Shown in pieces: positions 18,220 to 25,676 of a DNA stretch of 64,000 bases; position 1 is the stretch's first letter; every line of letters begins with the position of its first letter. The stretch is from positions 5,519,501 to 5,583,500 of the forward strand of contig NZ_CP031168.1 in the NCBI RefSeq assembly GCF_022354825.1, written 5' to 3'. A model generated the notes under the pieces. That model was not told the DNA's origin. It was given only the letters and a program-made list of their open reading frames with translations, and did not search any database. The stretch comes from Paenibacillus sp. H1-7. Its GTDB lineage: Bacteria; Bacillota; Bacilli; Paenibacillales; NBRC-103111. The position numbers were made by a program, and so were the translations under genes.

Positions 18220-19359
18220 TCAAATATTCCGAGCTGTTTGTCGAGCCCACGCATCCGCGGCTGTAATCTGCTCCAAATCCGGATCAGCAGCCGTTTCATG
18301 CTTATCCAATGTTCGTGCGATGATGTCTTCAATCTGAAGAAAGGCAATCTCGCCTTTCAGGAACCGGTCAACAGCCACTTCGTTGGCTGCATTGAATACG
18401 GTCGTCGCCGTACCACCGGCCTTCCCGCTGTCATAAGCCATTCTCAGGCAAGGAAACCGGTCAAAATCCATTTCGCGAAAATGCAGCTTGCCGATCTCAG
18501 CCAAGTTCAACGGCCGGGATGGATTGCTCAAACGATGCGGATACGTAAGCGCATACTGAATGGGAACCCGCATATCCGGATTGCCCAGCTGCGCGATGAT
18601 ACTGTGATCGTTAAATTCTACGAAGGAATGGATGATGCTTTCCGGATGAATTATGACTTCGATCCTCGAGTAATCCAATCCGAAGAGCCAATGCGCTTCG
18701 ATGACTTCCAGCCCTTTGTTTACCATCGTCGCCGAATCGATCGTTATTTTGGCGCCCATGGACCAATTCGGATGCTGAAGCGCCTGTTCGACAGTGACGC
18801 CATGCAGCTGCTCCCGCGTCCGGTCTCGGAACGAGCCGCCCGAAGCCGTCAGCGTTATTTTACGGACATCGCCGGTTCCTTCCCCGTTCAAGCACTGGAA
18901 TATAGCGGAATGCTCGCTGTCGACCGGCAGCAGCATCACGTTGCGCCGTTTGGCCGCCGCCGTAACCAAATGACCTGCGCTCACCAGCGTCTCTTTATTG
19001 GCCAACGCGATATGCTTACCTGCCTCGATGGCAGCAAGCGTCGAATGGAGTCCCTGACTTCCCACCAGCGCCGTGACGATATAGTCCGCGTCCGTTCCTG
19101 CAGCAATTTCTACTAGCCCTTCGTCTCCATAGTACACTTTGGTTCCTTCAGGAACATAAGGAGCCAGCTGCTCTGCCAACGATTGGGTCGAAATGGAAAC
19201 CTTCCTCGGCTTGAACTTTTGGACTTGTTCGATCAGCAGCTGCAGGTTCGAGCCTCCGGCAAGACCTTCGACGATAAACTGCTCCGGATGATGTTCTACG
19301 ACATCCAATGTTTGCGTACCGATCGACCCGGTCGATCCAAGAATGGAAATGCGTTTCAT
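18220..19359 (-). CDS. dxr: 1-deoxy-D-xylulose 5-phosphate reductoisomerase
   Basis: Makes 2-C-methyl-erythritol 4-phosphate with NADPH, the committed step of the MEP isoprenoid pathway. 379 aa: NADPH-binding ILGSTGSIGTQT, LANKETLVSAG, substrate/metal motif LPVDSEHSA, the flexible-loop region HPNWSMGAKITIDSATM and KGLEVIEAHWLF. ATG 19359 has a GGGGAG-type ribosome binding site. It is 20 nt after cdsA; together with uppS it links isoprenoid supply to undecaprenyl carrier synthesis in one operon. Confidence 0.97.
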   Translation of the reverse strand: MKRISILGSTGSIGTQTLDVVEHHPEQFIVEGLAGGSNLQLLIEQVQKFKPRKVSISTQSLAEQLAPYVPEGTKVYYGDEGLVEIAAGTDADYIVTALVGSQGLHSTLAAIEAGKHIALANKETLVSAGHLVTAAAKRRNVMLLPVDSEHSAIFQCLNGEGTGDVRKITLTASGGSFRDRTREQLHGVTVEQALQHPNWSMGAKITIDSATMVNKGLEVIEAHWLFGLDYSRIEVIIHPESIIHSFVEFNDHSIIAQLGNPDMRVPIQYALTYPHRLSNPSRPLNLAEIGKLHFREMDFDRFPCLRMAYDSGKAGGTATTVFNAANEVAVDRFLKGEIAFLQIEDIIARTLDKHETAADPDLEQITAADAWARQTARNI

Positions 19360-19379
19360 GCTTCACTTCTCCCCTTGTT

Positions 19380-20177
19380 TTATGCGCCTGGAATCAATGA
19401 CAGCAAATGTACCATAGGAAATACAATGATCCAGCTGTCGACCCGGTCCAATACTCCGCCGTGCCCCGGCAAGATAGCGCCGGTATCCTTGATCCCTTTG
19501 ACCCTTTTGTACGCGGATTGCACCAAATCGCCCATTTGGCCCACAATCGCAATCATAAGGCCCAGCCATATAGCCTGCTGCCAGGACAATCGATCCGGGT
19601 AAGCAAGTGAGAAGCAGACGGCAATAATAATGGAAATGACCGTTCCTCCAACCGCCCCTTCAATCGACTTCTTGGGACTTATCGTTGGCCAGAGCGGGTG
19701 TTTGCCGATAGCGGATCCGGTGAAATAGGCGCCTGAATCCGTCGCCCATATGCAAATGAAAATAAGCAAAGTCCAGAACAATCCGTTGTCCATCATCCGG
19801 GTCTCGATCATATAGTGAAACCCGAAACCAATATAGACCATTCCGATAAACATCATCGCAATATGATCTATCGTCACTTTATTTTTGGATACGACAGTTG
19901 CGCACAACAACAAGAACAAAAACAGCCAGATCAGCCGTTCCATTGACCCTGCCAATTGCAAACCGCCGAAATTCCAGGGGATCGTCAGCATAGTCGTACC
20001 TATGTATCCGAAGAGGGCTGTGAGCTTATAGCTCTTCAACCCGTTCATCCGTAAAAATTCATCGAATCCGATCAAAGACAGCACGACGATTAGACCGGTA
20101 AACCAATATGTGCCCAAGTACAGTAAAATCATAAACGCTATGCCGGCAATGACTCCTGTTGTAATACGCTGTTTCAA
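19380..20177 (-). CDS. cdsA: Phosphatidate cytidylyltransferase
   Basis: Makes CDP-diacylglycerol from phosphatidate and CTP, the precursor of phospholipids. 265 aa with about eight hydrophobic segments and the C-terminal family signature spread over ISPKKSIEGAVGG and VGQMGDLVQSAYKR ... KDTGAILPGHGGVLDRVDS (motif positions about 170-250). The start is TTG at 20177 with GGAGG 7 nt upstream. It lies 20 nt after uppS and 20 nt before dxr in the conserved uppS-cdsA-dxr-rseP order. Confidence 0.96.
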   Translation of the reverse strand: MKQRITTGVIAGIAFMILLYLGTYWFTGLIVVLSLIGFDEFLRMNGLKSYKLTALFGYIGTTMLTIPWNFGGLQLAGSMERLIWLFLFLLLCATVVSKNKVTIDHIAMMFIGMVYIGFGFHYMIETRMMDNGLFWTLLIFICIWATDSGAYFTGSAIGKHPLWPTISPKKSIEGAVGGTVISIIIAVCFSLAYPDRLSWQQAIWLGLMIAIVGQMGDLVQSAYKRVKGIKDTGAILPGHGGVLDRVDSWIIVFPMVHLLSLIPGA

Positions 20178-20197
20178 TTCAATTCCTCCAATAGCTG

Positions 20198-20965
20198 CTA
20201 CAATCCGCCATATCTACGGGCACGACGCTGGTATTCCTGAATCGCCTCATAAAAATGCCGCTCCGTGAATTCGGGCCAGCATAATTCCGTAAACCACAGC
20301 TCCGAGTAAGCTAATTGCCACAGCATGAAATTACTTATACGGAGTTCGCCGCTAGTACGAATCAAAAGATCGGGATCCGGCAGAGGATGTGTAAGCAGAT
20401 AGCTGGAAAACACCGAATCGTCAATCGCTTCCAAAGGCAAGCTTCCTGCCGCTACATCCTCTGCCAATCGCTTGACCCCCGATAACATCTCTTTCCTGCT
20501 GCCATAGTTGAGCGCAAAATTTAATATGAGGCCGGTATTGGTCTTCGTTTGTTCAATAGCATCCTGAATAGCCTTGAGCGTATAGTCAGGTAGTCCGTCC
20601 TGCCATCCCGTCATCCGGATCTGCACATTATTGGCGATCAGCTCATCAATTTCTTTCGGAAAAAATTCCATCGGAAGCTTCATCAAATAATCGACTTCTT
20701 CCTTGGGGCGCTTCCAGTTTTCCGTAGAAAAAGCATACATCGTAAGAACTTTTACGCCAATGGCGTTGGCTGCCATCGTTATTTTCTTGACGTTCTTCAT
20801 TCCCGAATGGTGGCCCGCTATGCGCGGCAAGCCCCGCTTCTGAGCCCATCGGCCGTTGCCATCCATGATTACCGCAACATGGTTCGGAATATTGTCGGCG
20901 TCAATACGTTCTATTAGTTCGTCGTGTTCAGCCTTGCTTCCAAACCACTTTTTGAAAGGCATCAT
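20198..20965 (-). CDS. uppS: Undecaprenyl diphosphate synthase (cis-prenyltransferase)
   Basis: Builds the C55 lipid carrier used for peptidoglycan and other wall polymers. 255 aa with the cis-prenyltransferase motifs: HVAVIMDGNGRWAQKRGLPR (Asp35 catalytic), HHSGM, LTMYAFSTENWKRP, LNFALNYGSRKE, and DLLIRTSGELRISNFMLWQ with SELWFTELCWPEF at the C-terminus. Start is the first of two ATGs (20965) with GGAGG 8 nt upstream. A terminator separates it from frr. Confidence 0.97.
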   Translation of the reverse strand: MMPFKKWFGSKAEHDELIERIDADNIPNHVAVIMDGNGRWAQKRGLPRIAGHHSGMKNVKKITMAANAIGVKVLTMYAFSTENWKRPKEEVDYLMKLPMEFFPKEIDELIANNVQIRMTGWQDGLPDYTLKAIQDAIEQTKTNTGLILNFALNYGSRKEMLSGVKRLAEDVAAGSLPLEAIDDSVFSSYLLTHPLPDPDLLIRTSGELRISNFMLWQLAYSELWFTELCWPEFTERHFYEAIQEYQRRARRYGGL

Positions 20966-20992
20966 TTCAATTTCCTCCAGTAAGGAAAGACT

Positions 20993-21017
20993 AAAAGCCC
21001 CCTCGAAAGGGGGTCTT
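20993..21017 (-). terminator. Intrinsic terminator after frr
   Basis: Minus-strand CCCCC (21009-21013)/GGGGG (20998-21002) stem with a TTTCGA loop, followed by CTTTTAG. It lies between the frr stop (21024) and the uppS start, closing the rpsB-tsf-pyrH-frr unit at least partly. Confidence 0.65.
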
Positions 21018-21023
21018 CTATCA

Positions 21024-21578
21024 TTACACTTCCATAATTTCCTTTTCTTTTGCCGCTAAAACCTTCTCAACCTCAGCGATGTACTTATCCGTAAACTTTT
21101 GAATGTCCTCTTGATGCTTACGGGACTCGTCCTCGGAGATGCCTGCTTTTTCAAGCTTCTTGATATCATCGTTGGCATCGCGGCGGATGTTGCGGATTGC
21201 AACCTTGGATTCCTCGCCGTACTTCTTCGTCATCTTAACGAGCTCGGCGCGACGCTCCTCCGTCAAAGCAGGGATTACGATGCGGATGACGCTTCCGTCG
21301 TTCGACGGTGTCAAACCGAGATCCGATTTCATGATCGCCTTCTCAATGGCGCTCATCGAGCTTTTGTCCCAAGGCTGAATCATCAGCGTGCGGGAATCCG
21401 GAGTATTGATGTTGGCCAATTGATTGACCGGGGTCAAAGCTCCGTAATATTCAACTTGTACGCGGTCGAGAAGAGATGGAGTTGCTCTGCCTGCACGCAG
21501 GCTGGCCAATTCTTTTTTCAAAGAGCTGATCGCTTTCTCCATGCGGTCTTCCGCATTTTTCTTAATGGATTGTGGCAT
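21024..21578 (-). CDS. frr: Ribosome recycling factor
   Basis: Splits post-termination ribosomes together with EF-G. 184 aa, normal length, with the tRNA-mimic three-helix fold signatures MEKAISSLKKELASLRAGRA, LLDRVQVEYYGALTPVNQLA, PSNDGSVIRIVIPALTEERR and RRDANDDIKKLEKAG. ATG 21578 lies only 3 nt after the pyrH stop, with GGGAG upstream. Adjacent to pyrH as in nearly all bacteria. Confidence 0.97.
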   Translation of the reverse strand: MPQSIKKNAEDRMEKAISSLKKELASLRAGRATPSLLDRVQVEYYGALTPVNQLANINTPDSRTLMIQPWDKSSMSAIEKAIMKSDLGLTPSNDGSVIRIVIPALTEERRAELVKMTKKYGEESKVAIRNIRRDANDDIKKLEKAGISEDESRKHQEDIQKFTDKYIAEVEKVLAAKEKEIMEV

Positions 21579-21581
21579 ATG

Positions 21582-22307
21582 TTAAACACTCCCTTTTACA
21601 ATCGTACCTATTTTCTCTCCGAGCACCACTCTTTTAATATTGCCGCTCTCGGTAATGGAAAAGACGATCAATGGAATATTGTTGTCCATGCAAAGCGAGG
21701 AAGCGGTGGAGTCCATAACGCCCAGATTGTTGCTCAACACTTCCATATAAGTCAGCGACTCGAACTTCTGTGCAGACGCATCTTTGAACGGATCCGCCGA
21801 GTACACTCCGTCTACTTTGTTTTTGGCCATCAGGATTACCTCGGCCTCAATTTCCGCCGCTCTAAGAGCTGCGGTCGTATCTGTGGAGAAATACGGATTG
21901 CCTGTGCCTGCGGCAAAAATAACGACGCGGCCCTTTTCCAGGTGACGAATCGCTCTGCGGCGAATGTACGGCTCGGCAACTTGCTGCATCGTAATCGATG
22001 TTTGTACCCGTGTCGGTACGTCGATCGTTTCCAACGCATCCTGGAGTGCCAAAGAGTTCATAACGGTAGCCAGCATCCCCATGTAATCCGCAGTCGCCCG
22101 GTCGATTCCTTTTGCACTGCCGGCAATGCCTCTCCAGATGTTGCCTCCGCCCACTACGATAGCCACTTCTACATTGAGGTCCACGACCTCTTTGACTTGC
22201 TGAGCAATCGATGTAATCATTTCTGAATCGATGCCGTATCCTTGCTGGCCTGCCAACGCTTCTCCGCTCAGTTTCAAGATAACTCTTTTAAAGATAGGTT
22301 GTTCCAA
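21582..22307 (-). CDS. pyrH: Uridylate kinase
   Basis: Hexameric amino-acid-kinase-fold enzyme phosphorylating UMP to UDP. About 241 aa with RVILKLSGEALAG, VGGGNIWRG, DRATADYMGMLATVMNSLAL, FAAGTGNPYFSTDTTAALRA and VDGVYSADP. I favour TTG at 22307, since a GGGGG Shine-Dalgarno ends 9 nt upstream and the resulting MEQPIFKRV aligns without gaps to the B. subtilis N-terminus; the in-frame TTG at 22313 is only 3 nt from the Shine-Dalgarno. About 200 nt with three hairpins separate it from tsf. Confidence 0.95.
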   Translation of the reverse strand: MEQPIFKRVILKLSGEALAGQQGYGIDSEMITSIAQQVKEVVDLNVEVAIVVGGGNIWRGIAGSAKGIDRATADYMGMLATVMNSLALQDALETIDVPTRVQTSITMQQVAEPYIRRRAIRHLEKGRVVIFAAGTGNPYFSTDTTAALRAAEIEAEVILMAKNKVDGVYSADPFKDASAQKFESLTYMEVLSNNLGVMDSTASSLCMDNNIPLIVFSITESGNIKRVVLGEKIGTIVKGSV

Positions 22308-22350
22308 GCTCAAGTACCCCCGTTCGTAAAGCAGCTATGATGGTTTATGT

Positions 22351-22380
22351 TTAAAAAAGAAGGAACACTAAGTGTCCCTA
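22351..22380 (-). terminator. Intrinsic terminator between tsf and pyrH
   Basis: Minus-strand GGGACAC/GTGTTCC stem (22362-22378) with a 3-nt loop, followed by TTCTTTTTT. A good rho-independent terminator located just upstream of pyrH, so pyrH-frr must be expressed by read-through or from a promoter I cannot see. Confidence 0.7.
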
Positions 22381-22410
22381 CGTTTTACTTTTCCGTATTT
22401 ATGCAAGGCA

Positions 22411-22448
22411 AGCGATAAACATTTTCCTAAGAAGGACCATTTATCGCT
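22411..22448 (-). other. Hairpin in the tsf-pyrH gap
   Basis: Perfect 9-bp arms AGCGATAAA (22411-22419) and TTTATCGCT (22440-22448) around a 20-nt loop that itself can form TCCT/AGGA. No T-run follows, so it is not a classical terminator. It may be an mRNA stability or processing element. Confidence 0.45.
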
Positions 22449-22488
22449 CACCCGGCGTTTCCTAAAGCGTATATGATTCAATGGACAG

Positions 22489-22505
22489 CCGTACGAAGCG
22501 TACGG
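22489..22505 (-). other. Hairpin just after the tsf stop
   Basis: Perfect 7-bp inverted repeat CCGTACG-CTT-CGTACGG on the minus strand, 10 nt downstream of the tsf stop codon, without a T-run. Possibly a 3'-end stabiliser for the tsf mRNA. Confidence 0.4.
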
Positions 22506-22514
22506 AACATCCCA

Positions 22515-23165
22515 TTATTTCTTAACTTGAGCCATAACTTCTTCAGCAAAGTTCTCTTGCTTCTTCTCCAAGCCTTCGCCCAATTCAAAGCGAGCGAAGC
22601 GGCGGATCGTGATGTTCTCACCGATTGTTGCTACTTTCTCGTTAACCAATTGTCCGATCGTTTTGTCCGGATCTTTAACAAACGGCTGCTCCATCAAGCA
22701 ATACTCTTCATAGTATTTGCCAAGACGGCCTTCTACCATTTTTTGAACGATGTTAGCCGGTTTGCCTTCATTCAAAGCTTGTGCAGTCAAAATTTCGCGT
22801 TCTTTATCAAGAGCTTCTTGTGGAACCTCTTCGCGACGAACATACAACGGGCTTGCTGCCGCGATTTGCATAGCAACGTCTTTTACAAAATCACGGAACT
22901 GATCGGTTTTACCAACGAAGTCCGTTTCGCAGTTTACTTCAACCAGAACGCCGATACGGCCTCCAGCGTGGATGTAGGACTCAACAACGCCTTCCGTAGC
23001 AATACGTCCTGCTTTGTTAGCCGCTGCCGACAAGCCTTTCTCGCGAAGAATTTCAGCTGCTTTGGTCAAATCGCCGTTAGCTTCTTCCAACGCTTTTTTA
23101 CAATCGAGCATACCCGCTCCAGTTCTTTCACGCAATTCTTTTACCGATGCTGCATTAACCGCCAT
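22515..23165 (-). CDS. tsf: Elongation factor Ts, short form
   Basis: Guanine nucleotide exchange factor for EF-Tu. 216 aa with the N-terminal UBA-like domain (VKELRERTGAGMLDCKKALEE, GDLTKAAEILREKG), the core signature GRIGVLVEVNCETDFVG, and the C-terminal VNEKVATIGENITIRRFARFE. It is clearly shorter than B. subtilis EF-Ts (293 aa) because only one core subdomain copy is present, a form known from several bacterial groups. ATG 23165 follows AAGGAGG. It lies downstream of rpsB across a terminator-like hairpin. Confidence 0.97.
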   Translation of the reverse strand: MAVNAASVKELRERTGAGMLDCKKALEEANGDLTKAAEILREKGLSAAANKAGRIATEGVVESYIHAGGRIGVLVEVNCETDFVGKTDQFRDFVKDVAMQIAAASPLYVRREEVPQEALDKEREILTAQALNEGKPANIVQKMVEGRLGKYYEEYCLMEQPFVKDPDKTIGQLVNEKVATIGENITIRRFARFELGEGLEKKQENFAEEVMAQVKK

Positions 23166-23200
23166 GATTTGGCCTCCTTATATTTTAGACTATGTACCCT

Positions 23201-23245
23201 AAAAAAAGGGCGGTGAAAGGATTTTGCACCTTTGAACCACCCTTT
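23201..23245 (-). terminator. Terminator/attenuator between rpsB and tsf
   Basis: On the minus strand AAGGGTGGT (23236-23244) pairs, with one G-T wobble, with ACCGCCCTT (23206-23214), and an inner AAAGG/CCTTT stem extends the hairpin; TTTTTTT follows. It probably lets part of transcription stop after rpsB, setting the S2 to EF-Ts ratio. Confidence 0.7.
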
Positions 23246-23257
23246 CCTATTCAGCAC

Positions 23258-23956
23258 TTAAGCTGTTGTTTGTTCACCTTGGTGTGCTTCGATAACTGCG
23301 TCAGCAATTTTAGCTGTCAACAATTTAACGGCACGGATTGCATCGTCGTTACCAGGGATTACATAATCGATTTCATCCGGATCGCAGTTCGTATCAACGA
23401 TACCAACGATTGGGATACCCAGTTTGCGAGCTTCTGCAACAGCAATACGCTCTTTACGAGGGTCGATAACGAACAAAGCGCTAGGAAGACCCTTCATATT
23501 TTTAATTCCGCCAAGGAATTTCTCAAGACGATCTTTTTCCTTGCGAAGGATGATAACTTCTTTCTTAGGAAGAACTTCGAACGTGCCGTCCTCTTCCCAC
23601 TTCTCCAACTGCTTCAAACGATCGATACGCTTTTGAATCGTTTGGAAGTTAGTCAATGTACCACCCAACCAACGTTGGTTGATGAAGTACATGCCGCAAC
23701 GCTCAGCTTCTTCCGCAACGGAATCTTGAGCTTGCTTCTTAGTGCCCACGAACAAAATCGTGCCATTGTCTTCAGCAATGGACTTAACGAAGTTGTAAGC
23801 TTCTTCTACTTTCTTGACCGTTTTTTGCAGGTCGATAATGTAAATACCGTTTCTTTCAGTGAAGATGTAACGATCCATTTTCGGATTCCAACGACGGGTT
23901 TGGTGACCGAAGTGTACCCCAGCTTCCAAAAGCTGTTTCATGGAGATTACTGCCAT
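23258..23956 (-). CDS. rpsB: 30S ribosomal protein S2
   Basis: Last-assembling small-subunit protein at the head/body junction. 232 aa: VISMKQLLEAGVHFGHQTRR, WNPKMDRYIFTERNGIYIIDL, FVGTKKQAQDSVAEEAERCG, RWLGGTLTNFQTI, and LFVIDPRKERIAVAEARKLGIP (two adjoining motifs). I chose ATG 23956, which has GGAGG 9 nt upstream, over the in-frame GTG at 23962. It starts a unit with its own promoter (24083-24111) and a 120-nt leader holding a bulged stem. Confidence 0.97.
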   Translation of the reverse strand: MAVISMKQLLEAGVHFGHQTRRWNPKMDRYIFTERNGIYIIDLQKTVKKVEEAYNFVKSIAEDNGTILFVGTKKQAQDSVAEEAERCGMYFINQRWLGGTLTNFQTIQKRIDRLKQLEKWEEDGTFEVLPKKEVIILRKEKDRLEKFLGGIKNMKGLPSALFVIDPRKERIAVAEARKLGIPIVGIVDTNCDPDEIDYVIPGNDDAIRAVKLLTAKIADAVIEAHQGEQTTA

Positions 23957-24003
23957 CTTCACACACCTCCTCTAAAATGGTTTTTTGTGTCTCCTCCGCC
24001 GAG

Positions 24004-24050
24004 TCGCATCTTCGACATAAAACTCCGAATTTCGAAGCACCATTATGCGA
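24004..24050 (-). promoter_or_regulatory. Structured rpsB 5' leader, candidate S2 autoregulatory site
   Basis: On the minus strand TCGCAT (24045-24050), a 7-nt bulge AATGGTG, CTTCGA (24032-24037), a 16-nt loop, then TCGAAG ATGCGA (24004-24015). This makes a 12-bp stem interrupted by a single one-sided bulge. It lies in the untranslated region between promoter and ribosome binding site. r-protein genes often have such feedback sites; S2 as ligand is inference. Confidence 0.45.
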
Positions 24051-24082
24051 ATTGACCAGCGTGCGTTTTAACACCGTCAATA

Positions 24083-24111
24083 AATATACCACAACTGAAA
24101 ATCGTATGCAA
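24083..24111 (-). promoter_or_regulatory. SigA promoter of rpsB-tsf
   Basis: Minus-strand TTGCAT (24106-24111), 17-bp spacer, TATATT (24083-24088) with TGG in front, an extended -10. It has the same -35, spacer length and TGG context as the rimP-nusA promoter at 10804. Confidence 0.8.
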
Positions 24112-24130
24112 CAACTTCTCATTTTAGAAC

Positions 24131-24165
24131 AAAAGCCCGTCCCTGAGCAATCGGACCGGGCTTAT
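24131..24165 (-). terminator. Intrinsic terminator at the end of the fla/che operon
   Basis: Minus-strand AAGCCCG plus GTCC pairs with GGGAC plus GGGCTT and is followed by TTTTG. The 5' arm includes the stop codon of the last gene (24162-24164). It separates the 31-kb motility operon from rpsB. Confidence 0.8.
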
Positions 24166-24656
24166 TTCGAAGTAATATTGGCTAATACTTGAGGAAGATC
24201 TTGAGGGCCTTTGAACGCATGGACGCCGGCAACAATCTTATCGTTAAGCTGCTGCTTCAGCATCGCGTCTTCAAATGCTTTCCGATCGGAAATAACCCCG
24301 CTTTGAACAAGCAAGTCGGCGACATTACCCGCGGTCATTCCCTTCGATATATAAATGTACGTTGCCTCCTGAACCGTTTCTTTCACAGGCTGAGCCGCTT
24401 GGCTCGCCGCTTCCTTCAGCTTCTGCTGAACGAGGGCATCCGCCTGCGCCTGATTGTACAGCTTTTGATCCTTCTCAAACACTTGAAAATAGCCCGCTGC
24501 CGCTTCCTTCAACTGCTGCGGATTCATAGCCTGGGGATCCGCTCCTGCGCTGGCCCGGCTTACTGGAGGGACAGTCACACTCATCAATTGCAGCAGCAAG
24601 GCACCGGCAATAAGACCTCCGCCCGTACCGATGAGAAACGCTTTATTTTTGAGCAT
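24162..24656 (-). CDS. Small membrane-anchored protein with MltG/YceG-like repeat, last gene of fla/che operon
   Basis: 164 aa, function unknown. Residues about 7-27 form a membrane anchor or uncleaved signal (FLIGTGGGLIAGALLLQLMS). A Gln/Ala-rich, probably helical middle follows (about 45-95). The C-terminal part, IYISKGMTAGNVADLLVQSG through AFKGPQDLPQVLANI, resembles the LysM-like subdomain at the start of MltG/YceG endolytic transglycosylases, but the catalytic domain is absent. It overlaps the swrB end by 14 nt, so it is translationally coupled to the motility operon. A role at the cell wall, for example in passage of the flagellum, is speculation. Confidence 0.75.
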   Translation of the reverse strand: MLKNKAFLIGTGGGLIAGALLLQLMSVTVPPVSRASAGADPQAMNPQQLKEAAAGYFQVFEKDQKLYNQAQADALVQQKLKEAASQAAQPVKETVQEATYIYISKGMTAGNVADLLVQSGVISDRKAFEDAMLKQQLNDKIVAGVHAFKGPQDLPQVLANITSK

Positions 24657-25254
24657 TCAGCTGTTCCTCCTGCTTGGCCAATTGAATGATCAGGTTGATT
24701 TCCCCTTTGTTCATATTCAATTTTTTGGCGATAACATCGGTCGATTTGCCCTGATCGTACAGAGCAAACAAGTCTGCATAACGCTGCTTCATATTCATAG
24801 GAGCATTAGACAGCCCTTCCTCATCCTGTTCCTGCAGATGGGACTCCTCCGATGCCGTAGTCTCCTCTTGCGTGTTCCTAATTTGAGATGGCGACTCGGC
24901 AGTCTTTTTCTCATGCCCGCCCATTGACTGTACGCTTGCCTGCAGCAGCTGCTCGTACGCCATGCCGAGCTTGGCCAGCTCCTGGCTGGTGCCGGCGGCC
25001 TGCTTCTCCAGCATCTCCACACGAGAGCTTAATTTAGCCGTTTGGACGTCATAATCCCGCTTCGTTTCGGCCAATTGACGGATCAAGGCCTCGTTCTGCT
25101 CTTCCAGCTCTGCGGCGAAATGCTCCATCGTTTCTTCGATCTCTTGAATGGTCGGTCCTTGAGCACCTTTGGATGAGCGTGTTCTAGGCAAAAGCGTGGC
25201 ATAAACTATGACTAATAAACCGATTAAAACTATATATACCCAGGGCTGGTTCAA
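24643..25254 (-). CDS. swrB: SwrB-like membrane coiled-coil protein (DUF6115 type)
   Basis: 203 aa. One N-terminal membrane helix (VYIVLIGLLVIVYATLL), a long coiled coil (about 40-110), an acidic Glu/Ser/Gln linker, and a C-terminal helix-turn-helix-like segment (LFALYDQGKSTDVIAKKLNM, then NKGEINLIIQLAKQ). In B. subtilis SwrB promotes flagellar type III export gate activation through FliP and is encoded at the same place, after sigD and before rpsB. Identification rests on position, topology and the C-terminal motif, not overall identity. The start is TTG 25254 with AAGGTG 7 nt upstream. Confidence 0.7.
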   Translation of the reverse strand: MNQPWVYIVLIGLLVIVYATLLPRTRSSKGAQGPTIQEIEETMEHFAAELEEQNEALIRQLAETKRDYDVQTAKLSSRVEMLEKQAAGTSQELAKLGMAYEQLLQASVQSMGGHEKKTAESPSQIRNTQEETTASEESHLQEQDEEGLSNAPMNMKQRYADLFALYDQGKSTDVIAKKLNMNKGEINLIIQLAKQEEQLNAQK

Positions 25255-25322
25255 ATCCGTTCACCTTATTTCTGTAATGTTCATAAGCCAAGAGGTCACA
25301 TAAGCGCATGTCCAACCGCCTC

Positions 25323-25649
25323 TCAAAGAGTCAAGTCGATATGCTTTCCTTTAAAAGGGTGCTCGATTCGTTCCATTTCCGATCGGGTCTTTGCCTGCTC
25401 TTGTTCGCGTTTGTTGGAAGATTGCTCTCGCTTATGGCCCGGCTGTTCCTTATCTTCATTCAGGATTGAGGAATGATGCGGCTTCTCGCTTTTACTAACG
25501 CTTTGCCGCTCCTTCTCCGTATGTTTGGCCGCAGCATCCGCAAGAGCCGCCTGATCCTGCCCCGGCTTATGATTCAATTGATTTTGCACGGTCCCGGCTT
25601 CGTCGTTCTTGTGCAAAACGAACTGCAATTCCACTGGCCTTAAGCTCAT
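25323..25649 (-). CDS. Uncharacterised charged protein between fapA and swrB
   Basis: 108 aa from ATG 25649 (6 nt after GGAGGG; the ATG at 25655 has no spacing). The N-terminus SLRPVELQFVLHKND looks conserved-domain-like and the C-terminus ends HPFKGKHIDLTL. The middle (about 25-95) is highly charged, rich in Gln, Lys, Glu, His and Ser, and is probably disordered or a coiled coil. There is no signal peptide or membrane segment. I recall unnamed proteins with a similar MRPVDLQ-type start next to sigma-28 genes in other Firmicutes, but cannot name a family. Probably cytoplasmic and motility-linked by position only. Confidence 0.7.
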   Translation of the reverse strand: MSLRPVELQFVLHKNDEAGTVQNQLNHKPGQDQAALADAAAKHTEKERQSVSKSEKPHHSSILNEDKEQPGHKREQSSNKREQEQAKTRSEMERIEHPFKGKHIDLTL

Positions 25650-25676
25650 CTCCATCCCTCCTCAAGCTGTTAAAGC

